In this document: piece after piece, positions 47,414 through 56,797 of the stretch | How positions within the stretch are numbered: position 1 is the stretch's first letter | Layout: every line of letters begins with the position of its first letter | Source of the DNA: an uncultured Isoptericola sp. | GTDB taxonomy: Bacteria > Actinomycetota > Actinomycetes > Actinomycetales > Cellulomonadaceae | Reading direction: 5' to 3' | Assembly: GCA_947497265.1 (NCBI GenBank) | Contig: CANMFP010000006.1 | Location: 102,397 to 166,396 of the forward strand | Length of the DNA: 64,000 bases | Translations under genes and position numbers: made by a program | Notes under the pieces: model-generated | What the model was told of the DNA's origin: nothing | Seen by the model: the letters and a program-made list of their open reading frames with translations, nothing else | Database searches by the model: none

Positions 47414-48266
47414 GGCCACCGCGTCCGACCCCGCACCGGCGTCGACCGCGCTGGTCACCGGCGCGACTCGCGGCATCGGCCGTGCGGTCGCGCTCGGTCT
47501 GGCTGACGCCGGCCTCGACGTCGCGCTCCTGGCGCGCGACGAGGCCCGGCTCGCCCGCGTCGCGGCTGAGGTGCGTGACCGGGGCCGGACGGCGCTCGCG
47601 CTGCCGGTCGACGTCACGGAACCGGGTGCGGTCGCCGACGCCGTGGACCGGGCCGAGGCACCGGTCGCCGACGGCGGGCTCGGCGGCATCGACCTGCTGG
47701 TGAACAACGCCGGTCGCATCGACACCGAGGTTCCGCTCTGGGAGGCGGATGCCGACGAGTGGTGGCAGGTCGTCGAGACCAACGTGCGCGGCCCGTTCCT
47801 CCTGGCGCGGCACGTGGTGCCGGCCATGCTGGCGCGTGGCGGCGGCCGCGTGGTCGACGTCAACAGTGGTGCCGGCACGCACGACATGGCGGTGGCGAGT
47901 GCCTACAACGTGAGCAAGACGGCACTGCTGCGCCTCGGCCATCACCTGCACGTCGCCGGCACCGGGAGCGGGCTCCGCGTCTTCGAGGTGGCACCGGGCA
48001 CGGTGGCCACCGACATGACGGGCTCGATGGCGATGCACGCCGACCGCACAGAGTGGACACCGGTAGAGCGCACCGTCGAGATGGTGGCCGCGATAGCGAG
48101 CGGTGACCTGGACGCGTGCTCCGGCTGGTACGTCCGGGTCACGCACGACACGCCGTCCTCGTTGCGCAAGCTGGTGGAGACCGGCACGGGCCCCACGTCC
48201 CGTCACCTGCGGGTGCTGCCCGCGAACGGCTCCGACCGGCTCGGACCGGACCTCACGGGACGCTGA
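47406..48266 (+). CDS. Short-chain dehydrogenase/reductase
   Basis: 286 aa classical SDR. Cofactor motif VTGATRGIG (about 18-26) with ARD after beta-2, which suggests NADPH preference; the NNAG motif near 100-103; catalytic S154, Y167 and K171 (SAYNVSK). The substrate cannot be assigned. GTG 47406 overlaps the pheT stop by 8 nt, so the gene is probably translationally coupled to pheT, though a functional link is not obvious. It converges on the frameshifted LLM oxidoreductase gene 31 nt away. Confidence 0.88.
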   Translation: MAEATASDPAPASTALVTGATRGIGRAVALGLADAGLDVALLARDEARLARVAAEVRDRGRTALALPVDVTEPGAVADAVDRAEAPVADGGLGGIDLLVNNAGRIDTEVPLWEADADEWWQVVETNVRGPFLLARHVVPAMLARGGGRVVDVNSGAGTHDMAVASAYNVSKTALLRLGHHLHVAGTGSGLRVFEVAPGTVATDMTGSMAMHADRTEWTPVERTVEMVAAIASGDLDACSGWYVRVTHDTPSSLRKLVETGTGPTSRHLRVLPANGSDRLGPDLTGR

Positions 48267-48297
48267 CGGCGGCGCGGCGCTCGGTCACCACGCACGG

Positions 48298-49078
48298 TCA
48301 CTGACGCGCGTCGCGCCAGGCGACCCACTGCCGGACCAGGTCGAGGTCGAACTCCGGCCCGCTGGTGCCGATGGTGAACAGGGTGGCACCCGCGTCGACC
48401 AGGTCGTCGGCGATCTCCTGCGGGGGCCGCTTGACGCCGATGGATCGTTCGACCTGAGCGTCCGTGTCCCGGCCGACGTCGTCGCCGTGGGCCGCGAGCA
48501 CGCGCGACTTGTGGCGCAGGGTCTCGGCGTCGCCGAACGAGTGCCAGATGTCGGCGTGCTCGGCGACGATCCGCAGCGTCTTCCGCTCGCCGCCGCCGCC
48601 GACGAGGATCGGTACCTCGCGGGTGGGCGCCGGGTTGCCGGCCGCGAGGCGTGCACGGATGCGGGGGGGGTGCCGCGGTGAGGTCGGCGATGCGCGTCCC
48701 GGCCGTGCCGAACTCGTAGCCGAACTCCCGGTAGTCCTTCTCGGCCCACCCGGCCCCGATGCCGAGGACGAGCCGACCGCCGCTGATGTGGTCGACGGTG
48801 CGCGCCATGTCGGCCAAGAGGTCGGGGTTGCGGTAGCCGTTGCCCGTCACGAGGGCGCCGATCTCGACCCGTTCGGTCTGTTCGGCCCAGGCGCCGAGCA
48901 TGGTCCAGCACTCGAAGTGCTTGCCGTCGGGTTCTCCGGAGAGCGGGAAGAAGTGGTCCCAGTTGAACACGACGTCGACTCCGGCATCCTCAGCGCGAAG
49001 CACCGTGTCGCGGATCGTGGCGTAGTCGCCGTGCTGCTGACCGAGCTGATAGGCGATGCGGACGGGGCGTGAGGTCAT
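48298..49078 (-). pseudogene. LLM-class F420-dependent oxidoreductase, frameshifted at a G8 tract
   Basis: Reading from ATG 49078, the first part is a clear LLM/luciferase-like F420-binding barrel ([70 protein letters not shown] in pieces). At 48663-48670 eight G (eight C on the coding strand) throw the frame off. Removing one base restores the family sequence ([48 protein letters not shown]) to the stop at 48298, for about 259 aa. Uncorrected, an altered product of 291 aa would end at 48203 inside the SDR gene. It may be a decayed gene, a phase-variable gene or a sequencing error. Confidence 0.85.
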
Positions 49079-49090
49079 GCGGGAAACCTA
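49079..49090 (-). promoter_or_regulatory. Putative leaderless promoter of the LLM gene
   Basis: On the minus strand TAGGTT (49090-49085) ends 6 nt before the ATG at 49078. An intact promoter suggests that the frameshift is recent or not real. Confidence 0.5.
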
Positions 49091-49149
49091 GTGCCGGCCG
49101 AGCGCGGACTCAATGGCCCGGCGTCTACCCGGCGGATGGCGGTGAGCGG

Positions 49150-49161
49150 TAGCGTCACGCT
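49150..49161 (+). promoter_or_regulatory. Putative leaderless promoter of the CPBP gene
   Basis: TAGCGT at 49150-49155 ends 6 nt before the GTG at 49162. Confidence 0.45.
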
Positions 49162-49902
49162 GTGCCTTCTGTGACGTTCGTCCTCGCCACCGTGGTCGCG
49201 TCGGTGGCGATGCTGCTGTTGCAACCTGTCGTCGGGCTCGACCCGGCCGTCCTCGCACTCGTGCAGCTCGGTCCCGCGATCGGTGCCGTGGCGACGTTCC
49301 TGGTGCATCGTCGACGACTCGTCGCAGGCCGTCCCGATCCGGTGGACGCCCGCCGGTTCGCGGCGGCTCTGGGTGCTGCGCTGGCAGCCTCCGTCGTCTT
49401 TGCGGGGGTGCTCACCGTCCTCGGGCTCGCTGCGGGCCAGGAGCTGGCCGGCGCTCATGGTGTCGGCGCGGTGCCGTTCGTCGTCGTGCTCGGCGCGCAG
49501 CTCCTCGGCGCCACGGCGGAGGAGATCGGTTGGCGCGGTGTCCTGCAGCCGCAGCTGGAGACGCGGTGGTCCGTCGTGGCTGCGGCGGTCGTGACGGGTG
49601 TCGTCTGGGGCCTGTGGCACATCCAGTACGTCGCCGCCGGGATCCTGATCGGTGCGGTGTTCGTCTTCTCCACCGTCGTGCTGTCGGTGCTCATGGCTGT
49701 CGTCGGGCGCGGGACGGTCCTGCAGCGGGTGGTGGTGGCCTCGCTCGTGCACTGGTTGGTGAACATCAGCCTGCTCGTCGCGCTGGGCGACGTCGTGACG
49801 TTGGCGGCCGTCCTCCGGTGGGGCGTGGCGGCAGTCGTCGCGGCCGCTGTTGCCGTGGTGCTCGTGCGGGGCGTGACCCGTCAGGCCCGTGCGGCGGTGT
49901 GA
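49162..49902 (+). CDS. CPBP-family intramembrane metalloprotease
   Basis: 246 aa with about seven hydrophobic segments. The glutamate motif E120-E121-IGW-R125 (TAEEIGWRG) and the two histidine motifs (WGLWH153 and LVH197WLVN) are those of the CAAX-protease/bacteriocin-processing (CPBP, Abi) family. Bacterial members include immunity proteins and membrane proteases; no bacteriocin gene is visible here, so the role is open. The end overlaps the end of the convergent methyltransferase gene by 22 nt. Confidence 0.87.
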   Translation: MPSVTFVLATVVASVAMLLLQPVVGLDPAVLALVQLGPAIGAVATFLVHRRRLVAGRPDPVDARRFAAALGAALAASVVFAGVLTVLGLAAGQELAGAHGVGAVPFVVVLGAQLLGATAEEIGWRGVLQPQLETRWSVVAAAVVTGVVWGLWHIQYVAAGILIGAVFVFSTVVLSVLMAVVGRGTVLQRVVVASLVHWLVNISLLVALGDVVTLAAVLRWGVAAVVAAAVAVVLVRGVTRQARAAV

Positions 49903-50699
49903 CGGGGGACGCGGGTCGCGACGGCGAAGACCCGCCGGAACTCCAGCGGCGTGCCGTAGGCCCGCTCGGGGTAGGCGTCCCGCAGCGCGGCACCGTACTC
50001 GTCCGCGAAGGCCGCCTGCAGTGCGGTGCCGTGGGTGTGGTCGTGCGCCGCCAGCGCCTGCAGCGTGGGCTGCGCCCCGGTCGCCGAGATCCAGCGGAGC
50101 ACGGGGTCCGGGCCAGCCAGCACGTGCGTGTACGTGGTCTCCCACGCGTCGACGGTCCAGCCGGGCGCGGCGAGCAGGTCGAGGTACTCGGCCGGGTCCG
50201 CCGTCGCACGCCGGGGCACCGGTCCGACGACGGCGGCGTACGGCTCGCGGGCCGCCACCTCGCGGAGCAGGGCGTGGCTGGGCGCGTCGTGGTTGCCGGG
50301 GACCTGGAGGGCGAAGGTCTGGGTGGCGGTCGCGGCCAGGGGCCTCAGGAGGTCGCGGTGGCCGGGGACCCACTGCAGCGCGGCGTTGCTGACGACGAGG
50401 TCTGCGCGGGCCGTCGACGTGCGGTCGGCGGCGTGGTCCCGCAGGTCGGCGAGCTGGTACCGCGCCCGCGGGTCGTGGTTGTCCGCGGTCGCCCGCTCGA
50501 TCATCGCGGGCGAGTCGTCGACGCCGAGGACGTCGGCGTCGGGCCAGCGTGCGCGCAGCAGCGCGGTGAGGTGCCCGGGACCGCAGCCGAGGTCGACCAC
50601 GGTGGCGGGCTCTCCGGGGATGCGCGCGAGGAGCTCGGCGAACGGGCGGGACCGCTCGTCGGTGTATCGCAGGTAGGCGGCGGGGGACCAGTCGGCCAC
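49881..50699 (-). CDS. SAM-dependent methyltransferase, trans-aconitate 2-methyltransferase-like
   Basis: 272 aa. The start is GTG 50699 because AAGGGAG lies 6 nt upstream and the product begins VADWSPAAYLRYTDERSRPF; longer in-frame starts (ATG 50720, ATG 50732) would run into a palindrome. SAM-binding motif I is VVDLGCGPG (34-42), with ALQWVPGHRDLLRPL as motif post-II and the LQVPGNHDAPSH segment characteristic of Tam. Tam methylates trans-aconitate, a spontaneous inhibitor of the TCA cycle. It is downstream of, and in the same direction as, the quinone oxidoreductase gene. Confidence 0.85.
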   Translation of the reverse strand: MADWSPAAYLRYTDERSRPFAELLARIPGEPATVVDLGCGPGHLTALLRARWPDADVLGVDDSPAMIERATADNHDPRARYQLADLRDHAADRTSTARADLVVSNAALQWVPGHRDLLRPLAATATQTFALQVPGNHDAPSHALLREVAAREPYAAVVGPVPRRATADPAEYLDLLAAPGWTVDAWETTYTHVLAGPDPVLRWISATGAQPTLQALAAHDHTHGTALQAAFADEYGAALRDAYPERAYGTPLEFRRVFAVATRVPRHTAARA

Positions 50700-50718
50700 C
50701 GAAATCTCCCTTGACGTC

Positions 50719-50742
50719 ATGTATCTTGACATCAAGATACAT
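50719..50742. promoter_or_regulatory. 24-bp palindrome upstream of the methyltransferase gene
   Basis: Two 11-bp perfectly complementary arms surround CA; the inner 20 bp read GTATCTTGACATCAAGATAC. TGACGTCA, a separate 8-bp palindrome, abuts at 50712-50719. The site is A/T-rich in a G/C-rich context and lies between the oxidoreductase stop (2 nt away) and the methyltransferase start. This is the form expected for a MarR-type dimer operator. No MarR gene lies in the window. Confidence 0.65.
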
Positions 50743-50744
50743 CC

Positions 50745-51728
50745 CTACGGCAGCAGGAGCACCTTGCCGGTCGTCTTCCGACCCTCGAGGGCGGTGTGCG
50801 CCGCGGCGGCGTCCGCCAGCGGGTAGGTCGCCCCGACGCGGACCTCGAGGTCTCCACGAGCGGCGGCGCCGAGCACCTCACCGGCCCGCCACTCGAGCTC
50901 GGCACGGGTCGCGGTGTAGTGCGCGAGCGTGGGGCGGGTGACGTACAGCGACCCGCCCGAGTTGAGCCGCTGCAGGTCGAACGGCGGCACCTGTCCGGAC
51001 GCCCCGCCGAACAGCACCAGCGTGCCCCGTCGACGCAACGACGCCAGCGAGGCGTCGAAGGTGGCCGCACCCACGCCGTCGTACGCCACGTGCACGCCCG
51101 CGCCGTCGGTCAGCTCGTGGACGACGGCGGGCAGCTCGGCGGCGAGGTCGTCCATCGCCGCGTAGTCGATGGTGTGGGCCGCTCCTGCCGCGGACGAGAG
51201 CGCGGCCTTCTCCGTTGTCGAGACGGTGGTCAGCACCCGTCCGCCGCGCGCCGCGGCGAGCTGCGTCGCCAGGAGCCCGACGCCGCCGGCACCCGCGGTG
51301 AGGAGCACGTCGTGCCCCAGGCCCACCTCGAAGGTCGAGGCGACCAGGTAGTGCGCCGTCATGCCCTGCAGGGGCAGCGCGGCGGCGGTCGTCAGGTCGA
51401 GACCGGTCGGCACGCGGACCGCGACGTCGGCGCCGACCACGGCGAGCTCTGCGTACGACCCGGGCGCCTGGTGCCAGGCGACGCGGTCGCCGACGGCGAA
51501 CCGGTCCACCCCCGGCCCGCACGCCTCGACCGTGCCGGAACCTTCCACACCGACCACGTGCGGGTAGTCCATCGGGTAGACGCCCGCACGGCGGTAGGTG
51601 TCGATGAAGTTCACGCCGGCGGCGGCCACCCGCACCAGCAGCTCACCCGGGCCGGGCTCCGGGTCGGGACGCTCGGTGTACTCCAGGACCTCGGGACCGC
51701 CCGCCGACCGGGCCACGACTGCACGCAT
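50745..51728 (-). CDS. NADPH:quinone oxidoreductase (zeta-crystallin-like MDR)
   Basis: 327 aa medium-chain reductase without zinc-binding cysteines. The N-terminal GroES-like domain has AAAGVNFIDTYRRAGVYP and GVEGSGTVEACGPGV; the Rossmann domain has LLTAGAGGVGLLATQLAAAR. This pattern fits quinone oxidoreductases that reduce quinones or reactive enones with NADPH. ATG 51728 is preceded by TAGGCT with 6 nt between, so the message may be leaderless. It is divergent from a GNAT gene and upstream of the methyltransferase gene. Confidence 0.9.
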   Translation of the reverse strand: MRAVVARSAGGPEVLEYTERPDPEPGPGELLVRVAAAGVNFIDTYRRAGVYPMDYPHVVGVEGSGTVEACGPGVDRFAVGDRVAWHQAPGSYAELAVVGADVAVRVPTGLDLTTAAALPLQGMTAHYLVASTFEVGLGHDVLLTAGAGGVGLLATQLAAARGGRVLTTVSTTEKAALSSAAGAAHTIDYAAMDDLAAELPAVVHELTDGAGVHVAYDGVGAATFDASLASLRRRGTLVLFGGASGQVPPFDLQRLNSGGSLYVTRPTLAHYTATRAELEWRAGEVLGAAARGDLEVRVGATYPLADAAAAHTALEGRKTTGKVLLLP

Positions 51729-51763
51729 GCTCCGAGCCTACGGCCCGCCCGTAGCCTGTGGTC
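51729..51763. promoter_or_regulatory. Back-to-back leaderless promoters
   Basis: TAGGCT on the minus strand (51740-51735) ends 6 nt before the oxidoreductase ATG, and TAGCCT on the plus strand (51752-51757) ends 6 nt before the GNAT GTG. Only 11 nt lie between the two hexamers, so the two promoters must overlap and may compete. Confidence 0.55.
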
Positions 51764-52270
51764 GTGACCCTGGAGATCCGTGCCGCGACCGACGCCGACT
51801 GGCCGATCCTGTGGCCCCTCGTCGAGGCGGTCGTCCGTGCCGGCGAGACCTACGCCTACCCGCTCGACCTGACGTCCGAGCAGGCATGCGAGCTGTGGAT
51901 GGAGCGTCCGCCGGGCCGCACCGTCGTCGCCGTGGACGACGACGAGATCCTGGGGACGGCGAAGATGGGGCCGAACCGCCCGGGCCACGGCGACCACGTC
52001 GGCACCGCGTCGTTCATGGTCGCGGACGCTGCGCGAGGGCGTGGTGTCGGCCGCGCGCTGGCCGAGCACGTGATCGACTGGCACCGGCAGGAGGGCTTCC
52101 TCGGTATCCAGTTCAACGCCGTGGTCGAGTCCAACACGGCGGCGGTGCGCCTGTGGCGGTCGCTGGGCTTCGAGGTGGTCGGCACGGTGCCCGGCGCGTT
52201 CCGCAGCCCCGCGCACGGTCGCGTCGGCCTGCACGTGATGTATCGCAGCCTCGGCCGACCTTCCACCTGA
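51764..52270 (+). CDS. GNAT family N-acetyltransferase
   Basis: 168 aa. The acetyl-CoA-binding motif ARGRGVGRALAEHVI and the C-terminal ESNTAAVRLWRSLGFEVVGT are typical GNAT A and B motifs; IRAATDADWPILWPLVEAVV opens the fold. It is near the family of small-molecule and phosphinothricin-type acetyltransferases, but the substrate is unknown. GTG 51764 is preferred over GTG 51758 because the -10 hexamer then ends 6 nt upstream and homology starts at TLEIRAATDADW. Confidence 0.88.
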   Translation: MTLEIRAATDADWPILWPLVEAVVRAGETYAYPLDLTSEQACELWMERPPGRTVVAVDDDEILGTAKMGPNRPGHGDHVGTASFMVADAARGRGVGRALAEHVIDWHRQEGFLGIQFNAVVESNTAAVRLWRSLGFEVVGTVPGAFRSPAHGRVGLHVMYRSLGRPST

Positions 52271-52287
52271 CCATCACGTGGAATATC

Positions 52288-52324
52288 TTCACCGGCATGC
52301 GCATAGGTATGTATAGTGTCGCGC
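52288..52324 (+). promoter_or_regulatory. argC promoter with candidate ArgR operator
   Basis: TTCACC (52288-52293), 18 nt, TATAGT (52312-52317), then 7 nt to the ATG of argC, again a leaderless geometry. The spacer CATGCGCATAGGTATGTATA (52296-52315) is unusually A/T-rich and resembles actinobacterial ARG boxes built from CATGCATA-like half-sites. With argR inside the same operon, autogenous repression here is likely. Confidence 0.5.
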
Positions 52325-53398
52325 ATGGTCAGCACACCGGACGCCAGGTACCGCGTCGCCGTCGCCGGAGCATCCGGCTACGCCGGCGGAGAGTTCCTGC
52401 GCCTCGCCGCGGCGCACCCGCACCTCGAGATCGGCACCGTCACCGCGCACTCCAACGCGGGCAGCCAACTGGGCGAGGTGCAGCCGCACCTGCGGTCGCT
52501 GGCCGACAAGGTGCTCGAGCCCACCACGGCCGAGGCCCTCGCCGGCCACGACGTCGTCGTGCTCGGGCTGCCGCACGGCGCGTCCGGCGAGATCGCCGCC
52601 CAGCTGCCCGACGACGTCCTCGTCCTCGACCTCGGCGCCGACCACCGGCTGGCCTCTGCGGCGGACTGGGAGTCGTTCTACGGCTCCGCGCACGCCGGGA
52701 CGTGGCCGTACGGGCTGCCCGAGCTGAGCCACGCGGACGGCACGCACCAGCGCGACCACCTGGCGGGGGTGCGCCGCATCGCGGTGCCCGGGTGCAACGT
52801 CACCGCCGTGACCCTCGGTCTGCAGCCGGGCGTCGCCGCCGGCCTCGTCAGCCCGACCGACGTCGTCGCCGTCCTCGCCAACGGGTTCTCCGGCGCGGGC
52901 AAGGCGCTCAAGCCGCACCTGCTCGCGGCCGAAGGCCTGGGCGCCGCCGTGCCCTACGCCGTCGGCGGCACGCACCGGCACATCCCGGAGATCGCCCAGA
53001 ACCTGCGTACCGCGGGAGCGCCGGACGTCTCGATCAGCTTCACCCCGACGCTCGTGCCGATGTCGCGCGGGATCCTCGCCACGGTCACGGCGCGCCTTGC
53101 GCCCGGGCGCGGTGGCGCCACGTCCGCCGAGGTCCGCGCCGTGTGGGAGGAGGCCTGCGCCGACGAGCCGTTCGTCGAGCTGCTGCCGGAGGGGCAGTGG
53201 CCGTCGACGGCGGCGACCCTCGGCGCCAACGCGGCGTTGGTCCAGGTGGCTCTCGACGAAGGCGCCGGCCGTGTCGTGACGGTGACCGCCCTCGACAACC
53301 TGGTCAAGGGCACCGCCGGCCAGGCGGTCCAGGCCATGAACCTCGCCCTCGGCCTGCCGGAGACGGCCGGCCTGCGCACCGAAGGAGTCGCACCATGA
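52325..53398 (+). CDS. argC: N-acetyl-gamma-glutamyl-phosphate reductase
   Basis: 357 aa NADPH-dependent reductase, third step of arginine synthesis. The Rossmann motif [21 protein letters not shown] is at the N terminus, the active-site cysteine is in [16 protein letters not shown], and [16 protein letters not shown] and [10 protein letters not shown] are conserved. ATG 52325 is chosen ([15 protein letters not shown]) over a GTG nine bases upstream because the predicted transcript starts at this ATG. First gene of argCJBDFR, in which every junction is an ATGA overlap. Confidence 0.96.
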   Translation: MVSTPDARYRVAVAGASGYAGGEFLRLAAAHPHLEIGTVTAHSNAGSQLGEVQPHLRSLADKVLEPTTAEALAGHDVVVLGLPHGASGEIAAQLPDDVLVLDLGADHRLASAADWESFYGSAHAGTWPYGLPELSHADGTHQRDHLAGVRRIAVPGCNVTAVTLGLQPGVAAGLVSPTDVVAVLANGFSGAGKALKPHLLAAEGLGAAVPYAVGGTHRHIPEIAQNLRTAGAPDVSISFTPTLVPMSRGILATVTARLAPGRGGATSAEVRAVWEEACADEPFVELLPEGQWPSTAATLGANAALVQVALDEGAGRVVTVTALDNLVKGTAGQAVQAMNLALGLPETAGLRTEGVAP

Positions 53399-54585
53399 GC
53401 GTCACCGCCCCGGCAGGATTCCGGGCCGCCGGCGTCGCCGCCGGCCTCAAGGACTCGGGCGGGCGTGACGTCGCGCTGGTCGTCAACGACGGTCCGCTGC
53501 GCACCGCGGCCGCCGTGCTGACGTCCAACCGCGTGCAGGCCGCCCCGGTGGTCTGGACGCGACAGGCAGTCTCGGACGGCGCCGCGCGCGCCGTCGTGCT
53601 GAACTCCGGCGGTGCCAACGCCTGCACCGGTCCCGAGGGGTTCGCCGACACGCACCGCACGGCCGAGCACGTGGCCGGGGTCCTGTCTACCGTTGCCGCC
53701 ACGCCCGAGGAGGAGGTCGGGGCCGGCGACGTGCTCGTGTGCAGCACGGGCCTCATCGGCCTCCGGCTCGACCTCGACGCGCTGCTGAGCGGCGTGGACG
53801 CCGCCGCGGGATCGCTGACGGCCGACGGCGGCCCGGACGCAGCGCACGCGATCATGACGACCGACACGGTCGCCAAGACCGCGGTCGCCGAGCGGGACGG
53901 GTGGAGCGTCGGCGGCATGGCGAAGGGTGCGGGCATGCTCGCCCCCGGGCTCGCGACCATGCTCTCGGTGATCACGACCGACGCCGCCGTCGACCCGGCC
54001 ACGGCCGATGCCGCGCTCCGCGCCGCCACCCGAACGACCTTCGACCGCGTCGACTCGGACGGCTGCATGTCCACCAACGACACCGTGATCCTGCTCGCGA
54101 GCGGTGCGTCCGGTGTCAAGACCGGCCTCGACGAGCTGACGGCCGCGGTCACCGAGGTCACCGCCTCGCTCGCGCGCCAGCTCGTCGCGGACGCCGAGGG
54201 CGCCAGTCACGACATCGCGGTCACCCTGCGGAACGCCACCACCGAGGACGCCGCGCTCGCGTGCGCCCGGGCGGTGACCCGGTCCAATCTCTTCAAGTCC
54301 GCCGTGTTCGGCAACGACCCGAACTGGGGCCGCGTGCTCGCGGCCGTCGGCACGGTGCCGCCCGAGGTCGCCCCATTCGACCCGCTGACGCTCGACGTCT
54401 CCATCAACGGCGTGCAGGTCTGCCGGGCGGGCGGCGTCGGTGCGCCACGGGAGCTCGTCGACCTGGCCTCCGACCGCGAGGTGCACGTGGAGGTCGACCT
54501 GCACGCCGGCGACGCGTCCGTGACCGTCTGGACCAACGACCTCACCCACGACTACGTCCACGAGAACAGCGCGTACTCCTCATGA
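53395..54585 (+). CDS. argJ: Ornithine acetyltransferase (bifunctional ArgJ)
   Basis: 396 aa self-cleaving Ntn-type enzyme that moves the acetyl group from N-acetylornithine to glutamate, closing the acetyl cycle, and in some bacteria also uses acetyl-CoA. The autocleavage site is in [16 protein letters not shown], just before Thr; [12 protein letters not shown] and [11 protein letters not shown] form the oxyanion and substrate region, and [13 protein letters not shown] is near the C terminus. Presence of argJ explains the absence of argE here. The start overlaps the argC stop. Confidence 0.96.
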   Translation: MSVTAPAGFRAAGVAAGLKDSGGRDVALVVNDGPLRTAAAVLTSNRVQAAPVVWTRQAVSDGAARAVVLNSGGANACTGPEGFADTHRTAEHVAGVLSTVAATPEEEVGAGDVLVCSTGLIGLRLDLDALLSGVDAAAGSLTADGGPDAAHAIMTTDTVAKTAVAERDGWSVGGMAKGAGMLAPGLATMLSVITTDAAVDPATADAALRAATRTTFDRVDSDGCMSTNDTVILLASGASGVKTGLDELTAAVTEVTASLARQLVADAEGASHDIAVTLRNATTEDAALACARAVTRSNLFKSAVFGNDPNWGRVLAAVGTVPPEVAPFDPLTLDVSINGVQVCRAGGVGAPRELVDLASDREVHVEVDLHAGDASVTVWTNDLTHDYVHENSAYSS

Positions 54586-55544
54586 GCGACCACGACACGG
54601 CGAGCGCCGCCGGACCCGCCTTCGACACCCGCACCGGCCTGCGCCCCGATCAGAAGGCCGAAGTCCTCATCGAGGCCCTCCCGTGGCTCCAGGAGTTCGC
54701 CGGCGCCCTCGTCGTCGTCAAGTACGGCGGCAACGCCATGATCGACGACCAGCTCAAGGCCGCGTTCGCCCAGGACATGGTCTTCCTGCGCCAGGTCGGG
54801 CTGCGGCCCGTCGTCGTGCACGGCGGTGGACCGCAGATCTCGAAGATGCTCGACCGCGTCGGCATCGCCTCCGAGTTCCGGGGCGGTCTGCGCGTGACCA
54901 CGCCCGAGGCGATGGAGGTGGTGCGGATGGTCCTCACGGGCCAGGTCTCGCGCGAGCTCGTCGGGCTGATCAACGCCCACGCGCCCCGCGCCGTCGGGCT
55001 GTCGGGGGAGGACGGCGGGCTGTTCGGGGCCGTGCGCCGCCACGCCACGGTCGACGGCGAGCCCGTGGACGTGGGCCTCGTCGGCGACGTCGTCCAGGTC
55101 AACCCCTCGGCGGTGCAGGACCTGCTCGACGCCGGCCGCATCCCCGTGGTCTCCACCGTCGCTCCCGACATCGACGACCCCACCCAGGTGCTGAACGTCA
55201 ACGCGGACACCGCCGCGGCGGCGCTCGCGGTGGCGCTCGGTGCGAAGAAGCTCATCGTGCTCACCGACGTCGAGGGTCTGTACACGAGCTGGCCCGACCG
55301 GGACTCCCTGGTGGAGCAGATCCCGGCCGGGGAGCTGGCGGCGCTCCTGCCGAGCCTGACGGCCGGCATGGTCCCCAAGATGGAGGCGTGCCTGCGGGCC
55401 GTCCAGGGCGGCGTGCCGCGCGCCTCGGTCATCGACGGCCGCCAGCCCCACTCCGTGCTGCTGGAGGTCTTCACCTCCCGTGGCAACGGCACGATGGTCG
55501 TGCCCGACGTCCCGCTGCGAACCGACCAGGAGATCACCCCATGA
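54582..55544 (+). CDS. argB: N-acetylglutamate kinase
   Basis: 320 aa amino-acid kinase, the step usually inhibited by arginine in organisms with argJ. ATP-binding [51 protein letters not shown] and [13 protein letters not shown] are conserved, as is [19 protein letters not shown]. An N-terminal helix of about 30 residues ([20 protein letters not shown]) matches the hexameric arginine-sensitive type. The start overlaps argJ. Confidence 0.96.
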   Translation: MSDHDTASAAGPAFDTRTGLRPDQKAEVLIEALPWLQEFAGALVVVKYGGNAMIDDQLKAAFAQDMVFLRQVGLRPVVVHGGGPQISKMLDRVGIASEFRGGLRVTTPEAMEVVRMVLTGQVSRELVGLINAHAPRAVGLSGEDGGLFGAVRRHATVDGEPVDVGLVGDVVQVNPSAVQDLLDAGRIPVVSTVAPDIDDPTQVLNVNADTAAAALAVALGAKKLIVLTDVEGLYTSWPDRDSLVEQIPAGELAALLPSLTAGMVPKMEACLRAVQGGVPRASVIDGRQPHSVLLEVFTSRGNGTMVVPDVPLRTDQEITP

Positions 55545-56797
55545 GCGAGATCACCAGCACCGGCCGTGACCTGAGCGCCGCCGGGTGGACCGAGGCGTAC
55601 ACCCGATCGGTGATGGACACCTTCGGCCCGCCGCAGCGCATCCTCGTGCGCGGCGAGGGAGCCTACGTGTGGGACGTTGAGGGCACGCGCTACCTCGACC
55701 TTCTCGCCGGCATCGCGGTGAATGCTCTCGGCCACGCGCACCCCACCCTCACGGCGGCGGTGAGCGCGCAGCTCCGCACGCTCGGGCACGTGTCGAACTT
55801 CTTCGCCACGCCCACGCAGATCACGCTGGCCGAACGCCTGCTGCAGATCGCCGAGGCGCCCGAGGGGTCCAAGGTCTTCTTCACGAACTCCGGCACGGAG
55901 GCCAACGAGGCGGCGTTCAAGATGACGCGCCGCACCGGGCGCACCCGGGTCCTGGCTCTCGAGGGCGGGTTCCACGGACGGACCATGGGCGCGCTCGCCC
56001 TGACGCACAAGCCCGCCTACCGCGAGCCCTTCGAGCCGCTGCCGGGCGACGTCGAGCACCTGCCCTTCGGCGACACGGACGCGCTGGAGGCTGCGTTCTC
56101 CCCGGCGGCCGTCGCCGAGCGGGGTGAGGTCGCGGCCCTGGTGGTCGAGCCGGTGCAGGGTGAAGCGGGTGTCCGGGCACTGCCCGAGGGCTACCTGGCG
56201 CTGGGACGCCGGCTCACCAGCGACGCCGGCGCGCTCCTCGTGCTCGACGAGGTGCAGACCGGCATGGGACGCACCGGCGCCTGGTTCGCCTTCCAGCACC
56301 CGGAGATCGGCGGGGGCGTCGTGCCCGACGTCGTCACGCTGGCCAAGGGCCTCGGTGCCGGGTTCCCCGTGGGCGCGGTCCTGGCGCTCGGGGAACAGGC
56401 GGCGACGCTGCTGGGCCGCGGGCAGCACGGGACGACGTTCGGCGGCAACCCGGTGGCCGCGGCCGCCGGCCTCGCCACGATCGGCGTCATCGAGCGCGAC
56501 CGGCTGCTCGCCCGCGCCCACGAGGTCGGTAAGGTGCTGCGCCGGGCGATCACCGCGGGCGGCAACCCCCTGGTGACGGGCGTCCGCGGGCACGGCCTGC
56601 TCCTGGCGGTCGAGCTCGCGCGTCCCGTGGCACCGCAGGTCGCCGCCGCGGCACTCGACGCCGGACTGATCGTCAACGCCGTCGCGCCGGACGCCGTGCG
56701 GCTCGCCCCACCACTGGTCCTGACGGCCGATCAGGCCCTGGACGCCGCGCGCTTCTTCGCCGGTGTGACCGTCCCCGAGAACCCGGAGGAGGAATGA
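55541..56797 (+). CDS. argD: Acetylornithine aminotransferase
   Basis: 418 aa class III PLP aminotransferase making N-acetylornithine. Seen: [80 protein letters not shown] and the PLP lysine in [18 protein letters not shown]. Normal length. Overlaps argB upstream and argF downstream. Confidence 0.96.
   Translation: MSEITSTGRDLSAAGWTEAYTRSVMDTFGPPQRILVRGEGAYVWDVEGTRYLDLLAGIAVNALGHAHPTLTAAVSAQLRTLGHVSNFFATPTQITLAERLLQIAEAPEGSKVFFTNSGTEANEAAFKMTRRTGRTRVLALEGGFHGRTMGALALTHKPAYREPFEPLPGDVEHLPFGDTDALEAAFSPAAVAERGEVAALVVEPVQGEAGVRALPEGYLALGRRLTSDAGALLVLDEVQTGMGRTGAWFAFQHPEIGGGVVPDVVTLAKGLGAGFPVGAVLALGEQAATLLGRGQHGTTFGGNPVAAAAGLATIGVIERDRLLARAHEVGKVLRRAITAGGNPLVTGVRGHGLLLAVELARPVAPQVAAAALDAGLIVNAVAPDAVRLAPPLVLTADQALDAARFFAGVTVPENPEEE

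Noticed and set aside
50700..50735. Upstream ATG codons (50720, 50732) as the methyltransferase start
   Set aside because: They lie within or beside the operator palindrome and lack a ribosome site, whereas GTG 50699 has AAGGGAG at the right distance.
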